Of a stretch of 14,719 nt of DNA, positions 6,689 through 12,400 are shown piece by piece. The number at the start of each line of letters is the position of its first letter. Position 1 is the first letter of the stretch. Where the stretch lies: positions 1 through 14,719 of the forward strand of contig DASXIR010000407.1 in the NCBI GenBank assembly GCA_036497895.1, read 5' to 3'. The notes beneath the pieces are model-generated. The model was not told the DNA's origin and did not search any database. It saw nothing but the letters and a program-made list of their open reading frames with translations. The position numbers and the translations under genes are program-made. This stretch comes from CAVQFC01 sp036497895. Its GTDB lineage: Bacteria; Acidobacteriota; Vicinamibacteria; Vicinamibacterales; CAVVIG01.

Positions 6689-6981
6689 CCGATCACGCGA
6701 GGCACTTTGAAGAACCCGGCATCGATCGCCGCATCCGGCGCGGCGTCGAGCGCCTCGCCGCGGTCGAGTGACGGCCGCAGCGCGTCGGCGCGATCCGTGG
6801 TCTGTCGGGTGACGCTCGCGGTCGGCTCGACGCCGGTGGTATCGACCTGTTGCACTTCGTCCGCGTACGCGAGGATGTCGCCGAGCTGTTTGGCGAACAG
6901 CTCGATTTCGGCTGGCTCGAGCTCGAGGTTGGCGAGCGCCGCCACCGCCGTGACCTGCTCGCGCGTGAATCCGGGAGGCAT
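6685..6981 (-). CDS. gatC: Aspartyl/glutamyl-tRNA amidotransferase subunit C
   Basis: Small subunit (98 aa from 6981) that wraps around the GatA-GatB interface and stabilises the amidotransferase. Family features are FTREQVTAVAALANLELEPAEIELFAKQLGDILAYADEVQQVDTTGVEPTASV near the N terminus, here abbreviated by its landmarks REQV, LANLEL and ILAYADEVQQVDT, and a C-terminal end DAGFFKVPRVIG, equivalent to the conserved FxVPxVI. The start may instead be the ATG at 6996 (103 aa), which would overlap the nfo stop by seven bases. Neither start has a good Shine-Dalgarno site, and 6981 gives the more typical length. It lies between nfo and gatA, and its stop overlaps the gatA start. Confidence 0.95.
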   Translation of the reverse strand: MPPGFTREQVTAVAALANLELEPAEIELFAKQLGDILAYADEVQQVDTTGVEPTASVTRQTTDRADALRPSLDRGEALDAAPDAAIDAGFFKVPRVIG

Positions 6982-6989
6982 GCCAGATG

Positions 6990-7895
6990 CTAGCATGGCC
7001 GTCGCGCACGGCTCCCGGCTGGCGCGGCGACCAACCCGCGGAGCGTGTTCAGATTGCGATCGTCGAGCGGATCGACGGTGATTGGACCGGTCGGTTTGCC
7101 CTCGGCCTTCGGCGTCTCGAGCAGCATCGGCAGCGCTCGAAACCGGCGATCGTTCACGATCCGCCGAAACGGTTCGAGCCCGAGATATCCCTGTCCGATG
7201 TGTTCGTGCCGATCGACCCGGCTGCCGAGCGGCTTCTTCGAGTCGTTCAAGTGAAACGCCTTCAAACGATCGAATCCGACCACGCGGCCGAACTGCCTGA
7301 AGGTCGAGTCGTATCCTTCGGTCGAGCACAGGTCGTATCCGGATGCAAGCAGATGGCAGGTGTCGAGGCAGACGCCGACACGCCGATGGTCGTTCATGTG
7401 GGCGATGATCGCTGCCAGCTGCTCGAATGTCGCGCCGAGCACCGTGCCCTGCCCCGCTGTGTGCTCGAGCAGCACCATGGTTTTGCCGCGCTTCCGCGCG
7501 GCAAGGAGCTCGAGCAGACTGCTGGCGATTGACGCCAGACTGCGGGCTTCGTTGCCGGCGGTATCTGCGCCGGGATGCAGCACGACACCGAGCAGGCCGA
7601 GCGCCTCGGCGCGATCGAGCTCGTCGGCCATCGCCTCCATCGATTGCATGCGCAGGACCGGATTCGCCGTCGCCAGGTTGATCAGGTAGCTCGCGTGCGA
7701 GATGACGGGCTCGATGGCGGCCGCCTTCACCCGCCTGCGGAAGTCACGAATTTCTTCCGCCGGCAACAAACGCCCGCGCCATTGATTCGCGTTCTTCGTG
7801 AAGATTTGAAGGGCGTCGCACTCGTGCACGACGGCGCGCTCCACCGCGCGCGACAAGCCGCCGGCGACGGACATGTGAGCACCAAAGCGAGGCAT
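6990..7895 (-). CDS. nfo: Endonuclease IV (AP endonuclease), zinc-dependent
   Basis: Base-excision-repair enzyme (301 aa) that cuts the DNA backbone 5' of abasic sites and cleans blocked 3' ends. It is a TIM barrel with a trinuclear zinc site, and all nine ligands are present at nearly the same positions as in E. coli Nfo: His67, His107, Glu144, Asp178, His181, His215, Asp228, His230 and Glu260. The three signature regions are visible as LLEHTAGQG, GVCLDTCHLLASGYD and FHLNDSKKPLGSRVDRHEHIG. The N terminus PRFGAHMSVAGGL is typical, so the ATG at 7895 is secure. The C terminus carries an Arg-rich tail of about 15 residues (SRARRPC). It lies 12 bases after the upstream hydrolase gene and runs into gatC. 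Confidence 0.97.
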   Translation of the reverse strand: MPRFGAHMSVAGGLSRAVERAVVHECDALQIFTKNANQWRGRLLPAEEIRDFRRRVKAAAIEPVISHASYLINLATANPVLRMQSMEAMADELDRAEALGLLGVVLHPGADTAGNEARSLASIASSLLELLAARKRGKTMVLLEHTAGQGTVLGATFEQLAAIIAHMNDHRRVGVCLDTCHLLASGYDLCSTEGYDSTFRQFGRVVGFDRLKAFHLNDSKKPLGSRVDRHEHIGQGYLGLEPFRRIVNDRRFRALPMLLETPKAEGKPTGPITVDPLDDRNLNTLRGLVAAPAGSRARRPC

Positions 7896-7907
7896 CTCGG
7901 CCGGTCG

Positions 7908-9050
7908 TCAGCGGCCTAGCGATTCCTGGAGGATGGCGCCGTCAGCGCCGATACGCACCGACGCGGTAAACAGCGTCGCGCGGCTTACGGGTTGATCGAC
8001 TGTCACCGGTCCGGCCGAGAAGCGCATGTCGATGAATCGCACGCTGGTCACACCGGAGTCATCTGTCAGAGAGCGTGCAGCAGGGAAGCGCGAGAACCCG
8101 AGAAAGATCTGCCCGAGCCGGGTCGTCGCGGCCCGCGCAGCGGCTGGCGTCCAGACGTTGGGGTACCTGGTCGTCGTCCGCCACGGAGCTTCCGAGGCCG
8201 CGGGGCTATCGGCCCGCAGCCGCGGATCGAGCAGATCGACGTCGCGAGTCTCGTATCCGTTCGAGACCTGGACGATCACGCGCCATCGGAACGGCGAGGT
8301 GAATGACGGCATCGCGGCTACGTCTACCAGGCAGCGGCGGCCCGATGCGGGAATGGCCGCCGGTGCCGGTCGGGGCCATGAATCAAGCGCGTCACCCGAT
8401 GGAAACGCCGGGTCGCATCGTTGCGGCAGGGTCGGTCCGAACACGCGAGGGATCGCCTCGAGCGCCTGATGATGCGACACACCGCGGATGCCGTAATTCA
8501 CCGCCATCAGCAACAGCACGATCACGGCATTCCTGCGGCGCGCTTCGGGCGAGCGCTGGCCGAAGGCCAGGCCGGCGACCAGCGCGATGACCAGGTAGAT
8601 GTCGATGATCGGCATCCAGTCCACGGCGAACCAGCGCCAGGTAAACGGCGCCAGCAACCGGATGCCATACGACGTCGGCAGGTCCATCAAGACGTGCAGC
8701 AGCACGCCGACCACCGACACCGCGACGAGCATCGCAAACGAGGCGTCCGGGGTTGTGGCACCTGCCGCGCTTGGATTCGGATTGGGGCCGGAATTGCGCC
8801 GGTCCAACTGGCGCCGGCCCAACCAGACGAGCCCGGCGCTCACCACCGCGAGGCCAAAAATGCCGAGCGGTCCGTGCGTCAATCCGCGGTGCCACGCGAG
8901 ATAGTTGGCGGCGCCGCCGGCGGTGGCGACGATGTCGATGTCGGGTGCGTTCGAGGCCAGCAGGAGCGCGACGGTCGTGCCGCGCCCGGCCCGCGATAAC
9001 GGTGTCCGGGCCAGCGTCATCGCGAAGAGCGAGTGGGTCAGGTTGTCCAA
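7908..9050 (-). CDS. Inner-membrane metal-dependent hydrolase, YdjM/DUF457-type
   Basis: A 380-aa membrane protein of the predicted membrane-bound metal-dependent hydrolase family; its substrate is not established. The metal-binding pattern is at the N terminus: NLTHS (His6), SNAPDIDIV (Asp37, Asp39) and WHRGLTHG (His54, His59). A membrane-embedded HVLMDLPTSYG with another His and Asp follows. Hydrophobic segments lie around residues 60-78, 104-122, 147-165 and 174-190. From about residue 220 to the end is a soluble, probably beta-rich domain (MPSFTSPFRWRVIVQVSNGYE) that short family members lack. The start is a TTG at 9050, chosen because family members begin MDNLTHS; the first ATG-encoded methionine (residue 11) would remove His6. 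It heads the leftward gene run and is divergent from the secreted zinc enzyme, 19 bases away. Confidence 0.85.
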   Translation of the reverse strand: MDNLTHSLFAMTLARTPLSRAGRGTTVALLLASNAPDIDIVATAGGAANYLAWHRGLTHGPLGIFGLAVVSAGLVWLGRRQLDRRNSGPNPNPSAAGATTPDASFAMLVAVSVVGVLLHVLMDLPTSYGIRLLAPFTWRWFAVDWMPIIDIYLVIALVAGLAFGQRSPEARRRNAVIVLLLMAVNYGIRGVSHHQALEAIPRVFGPTLPQRCDPAFPSGDALDSWPRPAPAAIPASGRRCLVDVAAMPSFTSPFRWRVIVQVSNGYETRDVDLLDPRLRADSPAASEAPWRTTTRYPNVWTPAAARAATTRLGQIFLGFSRFPAARSLTDDSGVTSVRFIDMRFSAGPVTVDQPVSRATLFTASVRIGADGAILQESLGR

Positions 9051-9057
9051 GTGCCGC

Positions 9058-9065
9058 TAATATAT
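9058..9065. promoter_or_regulatory. Overlapping divergent -10 core (TAATATAT)
   Basis: The only A/T-rich run in the 19-base divergent gap. On the plus strand TAATAT (9058-9063) ends six bases before the ATG at 9070. On the minus strand TATATT (9064-9059) ends eight bases before the TTG at 9050. Both fit TANNNT. With normal -10 to start-site spacing both mRNAs would begin at or within about 2 bases of their start codons. The two promoters would also compete for the same DNA. No strong -35 box is seen. Confidence 0.5.
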
Positions 9066-9069
9066 CAGG

Positions 9070-9969
9070 ATGCGAAAAGGGCTTATTGCGACCCTGGTGC
9101 TCGCAGCGGCGCTGTTGATGCCCGCGCCCGCGTCAGCGTGGGGTTTTGCCGCGCATCGCTTCATCATGGACCGCGCGATCGGGCTGCTGCCGCCGGAGCT
9201 GAAGCCGTTCTACGAAAAATATCGCGACCGTCTTCTGGTCCGGGTCACCGATCCCGATGAGTGGCGCAACGTCGGGTGGGACGAGGACCCCAACCACTTT
9301 CTCAATTTCGGAGTGCCCCAGTTCGGCTCGTATCCTTTCGCCGGCCTGCCGCGTGAATATGGCGCCGCAATCGAAAAATTCGGGATGATTGCGTTGCAGC
9401 GAACCGGGACACTGCCGTGGCGCGAAGCTGAAGAGTTCGGCAACATGCGCCGCACCTTCGAAAGCTTCAAGAACGGCAACGCCTACGGCGCCGACAACCT
9501 GGTCCTGTTCTCGGCCGTCGCTGCGCACTACATTCAGGACGCGAACCAGCCGCTCCACGCGACCAACAATTACGACGGTCAGCTGACCGGCAACGTCGGC
9601 ATCCACTCGCGATTCGAGCGCGACCTGCTCGAGAAGTTCGAAGCGCGCCTGACCATCACGCCGACGCCTCCGAAGGCGATTACCAATCCGCGCGACGCCG
9701 CCTTCGACGCATTGCTGGCCGCCTATCAACAGGTCGATCCGATCTTGAAGGCGGACACCGAAGCGGCCGCCGGAAGGGACGCTTACGACGCCGACTATTT
9801 CGAGAAATTCTTTACGAAGGTGAAGCCGATTCTGGAGCGACAGCTGGCAGCCTCGATTACCGCAACCGCCTCCATTATCATCGGCGCGTGGGAGCAGGCC
9901 GGCAAGCCGGCGCCGGCGCTGGTCGGCCCGCGGCCGGTGTTGCCGATCAAGAAACCGCAGGGCCGATGA
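9070..9969 (+). CDS. Secreted zinc-dependent phospholipase C / S1-P1 nuclease-fold enzyme
   Basis: A 299-aa exported enzyme of the trinuclear-zinc phospholipase C / P1 nuclease superfamily, acting on phosphodiesters. The signal peptide is MRKGLIATLVLAAALLMPAPASA, cleaved to leave Trp24 as the new N terminus. This matters because in this superfamily the N-terminal Trp itself binds zinc. Further ligands by eye are His29, Asp61, His76 (PNHF), His153, Asp157 and His163 (HYIQDANQPLH), His179 and Glu183 (IHSRFE). The Trp-to-His spacing of five is P1-like, while Glu183 and the short gap from His163 to His179 are more phospholipase-C-like, so I do not choose between phospholipid and nucleic acid. The tail after ~280 is Pro-rich. 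Its stop overlaps the lpxD start by four bases. Confidence 0.88.
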   Translation: MRKGLIATLVLAAALLMPAPASAWGFAAHRFIMDRAIGLLPPELKPFYEKYRDRLLVRVTDPDEWRNVGWDEDPNHFLNFGVPQFGSYPFAGLPREYGAAIEKFGMIALQRTGTLPWREAEEFGNMRRTFESFKNGNAYGADNLVLFSAVAAHYIQDANQPLHATNNYDGQLTGNVGIHSRFERDLLEKFEARLTITPTPPKAITNPRDAAFDALLAAYQQVDPILKADTEAAAGRDAYDADYFEKFFTKVKPILERQLAASITATASIIIGAWEQAGKPAPALVGPRPVLPIKKPQGR

Positions 9970-11030
9970 ACAGCTCCGTGACCACGCGCCAGATCGCAGA
10001 GCGGCTCAACTGCCGCCTCGAAGGCGACGGCGACGTGGAGATTGTCCGCGTCTCAGGAATCCAGCAGGCGCAACGTGGTGACCTCACGTTCGTCGCCAAT
10101 GCGCAGTATCTCCCGCAGCTCGCCACCACCCAGGCATCGGCAGTGATCCTTGGCGGCGGCAAGCCGGTTTCGGTTCCCTCGAGTTGCGTCGTGCTGCGGA
10201 CCGACGATCCGTATTCAGCGTTCGCGCGGGCGCTCGAACTGTTCGCCGCGCATCCCGGTCCTCAGGCAGGCGTGCATCCGCTCGCCAGCATCGCGGCCGA
10301 TGCCACGATCGGCGAGGGCGTGTCGATCGGTCCGTTTGTCACCATCGGATCCGGCGCGGCCATCGGCGCCAGGACCGTGATCCATCCCAACGTCGTCATC
10401 GGGCCCGGCGCCCGGGTGGGCGAGGACTGTGTCCTTCACTCGCAGGTTTCGCTTCGAGACCGGGTCGTGCTCGGAAGTCGTGTTCGATTGCACGACGGTG
10501 TCGTGGTCGGCAGCGACGGTTATGGGTTTGCTCGACAGAAGGACGGGACCCACCTGAAGATCCCGCAGCATGCCGACGTCGTCATCGAAGACGATGTCGA
10601 GATTGGCGCGAACTCGACCATCGATCGTCCGGCGGTCGGCGAGACGCGGATTGGCGCGGGCACCAAGGTCGACAACCTCGTCCACATCGCGCACGGTGTG
10701 GCGCTGGGTCGCCGGGTGCTCCTGGCCGCACAGGTCGGGATCGCGGGCAGCACGATCATCGAGGACGATGTGATGATGGCCGGGCAGAGCGGCGTCACCG
10801 GCCACGTGCGGATCGGGAAAGGCGCCAAGGTCGGCGCGAAGAGCGCGGTTCTTCAATCTGTCGAGGCCGGCCGGTTCGTCACCGGCCACCCGGCGATCGA
10901 GCACCCCGAATGGAAGAAGGCGGCGGTCGCCTTCCGACACCTGCCGACCATGAAGCGGCGCATCGAAGAGCTCGAACATCGCATCGCCGAGCTCGAGGAG
11001 AAACTCAGCCGGGTGCCACCCACTCGGTAG
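9966..11030 (+). CDS. lpxD: UDP-3-O-acylglucosamine N-acyltransferase
   Basis: Third step of lipid A synthesis: transfers a 3-hydroxyacyl chain from acyl-ACP to the amine of UDP-3-O-acyl-glucosamine, in the cytoplasm. At 354 aa it is close to E. coli LpxD (341). The N-terminal uridine-binding domain (1-100) shows RVSGIQQAQRGDLTFVANAQYLPQL. A left-handed beta-helix of hexapeptide repeats runs from about 105 to 310. It contains SDGYGFA, ANSTIDR and the catalytic histidine in HIAH (His243, equivalent to E. coli His239). VTGHVRIGKGAKVGAKSAV is in the last coils. The C-terminal helix (MKRRIEELEHRIAELEEKL) forms the trimer's coiled coil. The ATG at 9966 overlaps the upstream TGA (ATGA). lpxA and fabZ, its usual neighbours, are absent here. 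Confidence 0.97.
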   Translation: MNSSVTTRQIAERLNCRLEGDGDVEIVRVSGIQQAQRGDLTFVANAQYLPQLATTQASAVILGGGKPVSVPSSCVVLRTDDPYSAFARALELFAAHPGPQAGVHPLASIAADATIGEGVSIGPFVTIGSGAAIGARTVIHPNVVIGPGARVGEDCVLHSQVSLRDRVVLGSRVRLHDGVVVGSDGYGFARQKDGTHLKIPQHADVVIEDDVEIGANSTIDRPAVGETRIGAGTKVDNLVHIAHGVALGRRVLLAAQVGIAGSTIIEDDVMMAGQSGVTGHVRIGKGAKVGAKSAVLQSVEAGRFVTGHPAIEHPEWKKAAVAFRHLPTMKRRIEELEHRIAELEEKLSRVPPTR

Positions 11031-11035
11031 ATAAT
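11030..11035 (+). promoter_or_regulatory. Possible internal -10 box ahead of the first M16 gene
   Basis: GATAAT matches the TATAAT consensus at five of six bases. It begins on the last base of lpxD and ends six bases before the ATG at 11042, which lacks a Shine-Dalgarno site. It would allow the M16 pair and lpxB to be transcribed apart from lpxD, on a nearly leaderless mRNA. The -35 region is not obvious. Confidence 0.4.
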
Positions 11036-11041
11036 CGGGAC

Positions 11042-12400
11042 ATGGTCAGGCTGCTCCGTCGGCTGGCCGCGGCGGGACTCGTCGCCGGCGTCGTGTGCGC
11101 CTCGGCGTGGACCTCGTTGGCGGCGTCCCGTCCTCCCAAGTTGCAATATCAAATCACGACGCTTCCAAACGGCCTGACGGTCGTGCTTTCCGAAGATCAT
11201 TCGACCCCCATCGTCCACGTGTCGCTGGTCTACCACGTCGGATCCAAGAACGAAAAACCGGGCCGCACCGGCTTTGCGCACCTGTTCGAGCACCTGATGT
11301 TCAAGGGTTCGAAAAACGTCCAGGCCGAGGCGCATACATCGATGATCGCGTCGGTCGGCGGACAGAGCAACGCCTACACGACCGATGACGAGACGGTGTT
11401 CTGGGAGACGTTGCCGGCGCAGTACTTGCCGCTGGCGCTATGGCTCGAAGCCGATCGGATGGCGACGTTGCGGGTCGACAAGGACACCTTCACCAACGAG
11501 CGCGAGGTGGTGAAGGAAGAGCGCCGGATGCGGATCGACAACCAGCCGTACGGACGCCTCAACGAGATCATCTACGATCAGGCCTTCAACGTACATCCGT
11601 ACAAGCACGCGACGATCGGCAGCATGGCAGACCTCGAAGCCGCATCGGTCGAAGACGTGCTGGACTTCTACCACCTGTTTTACGTGCCGGGCAACGCGAC
11701 GCTGGCGATCGTCGGCGACTTCGATTCCGCGCAGGCCGTGCAACTGGTCAACCAGTATCTCGGCCGTGTGCCGAAGGCCGAGCGCGCCGTGCCACGCGAA
11801 ATTCCGCAGGAGCCGGCCCAGACGCAGGAGAAGCGGGTCACGCTGCTGGAGCCGTGGCCGCTGCCGGCCGTGGTGGTGGCGTATCACATCACCCGGGACG
11901 GCAACCCGGACTCGTATCCGCTGCACATTGTCGGCAAGGTGCTCTCGGACGGACAGACCTCGCGCATCTACAAGAAGCTCGTCTACGAAAAACAGATCGC
12001 CGTCGCCGCCTTTGGCAGCGCCAACCTGATTGAGGACCCCAACCTCTTCTACGCGGTGGCGATCGTGCAGCCGGGACATACGACAGCTGAAGCCATCGAC
12101 GGACTGATCGCCGAGTTCGATCGCCTGAAGACCGAACCGATTACCGATCACGAGCTGCAGCGAACCAAGAACCAGTTCGCCCGCGACTACATCATGGGCC
12201 GCGAGTCGGACCAGCAGAAAGCCGGCCAGTTGACGCACGCCATCGTCATCCACAACGACATCAAGACGGCGGACGGCGAGTTCGAAATTTTTCAGGGAAT
12301 CACCGTCGCCGACGTTCAGCGTGTCGCGAAGACGTACTTCCGGCCGGAGAATCGCCTTGTGCTGACGTTGATGCCGTCGGGAAAAGAAGGCCTGCAGTGA
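11042..12400 (+). CDS. Exported M16B zinc peptidase, catalytic-type subunit
   Basis: A 452-aa M16 (pitrilysin/processing-peptidase family) zinc peptidase. The N terminus (MVRLLRRLAAAGLVAGVVCASAW...SLAAS) is a signal peptide or anchor, so it acts in the periplasm. The inverted zinc motif HLFEH is at residues 80-84, with the distal glutamate in EVVKEERRM at about 159-160, 75 residues on as the family requires. GSMADLEAASVEDVLDFYHLFYVPGNATLAIVGD is the typical end of the first half, represented here by YVPGNATLAIVGD. The second half contains GQTSRIYKKLV (Arg308), but the tyrosine normally 13 residues later is Val321. It therefore has a zinc site but an incomplete substrate-clamping motif, and probably needs a partner. 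It starts 11 bases after lpxD and overlaps the next gene by four. Confidence 0.93.
   Translation: MVRLLRRLAAAGLVAGVVCASAWTSLAASRPPKLQYQITTLPNGLTVVLSEDHSTPIVHVSLVYHVGSKNEKPGRTGFAHLFEHLMFKGSKNVQAEAHTSMIASVGGQSNAYTTDDETVFWETLPAQYLPLALWLEADRMATLRVDKDTFTNEREVVKEERRMRIDNQPYGRLNEIIYDQAFNVHPYKHATIGSMADLEAASVEDVLDFYHLFYVPGNATLAIVGDFDSAQAVQLVNQYLGRVPKAERAVPREIPQEPAQTQEKRVTLLEPWPLPAVVVAYHITRDGNPDSYPLHIVGKVLSDGQTSRIYKKLVYEKQIAVAAFGSANLIEDPNLFYAVAIVQPGHTTAEAIDGLIAEFDRLKTEPITDHELQRTKNQFARDYIMGRESDQQKAGQLTHAIVIHNDIKTADGEFEIFQGITVADVQRVAKTYFRPENRLVLTLMPSGKEGLQ

Noticed and set aside
5174..7081. A 635-codon open frame on the plus strand opposite gatA and gatC
   Set aside because: Arg/Gly-rich shadow of two certain genes; no motif, and its start lies inside the metallopeptidase gene.
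10184..11041. An upstream in-frame extension of the first M16 protein through lpxD
   Set aside because: The extension is an out-of-frame Arg-rich reading of lpxD. The ATG at 11042 begins a good signal peptide.
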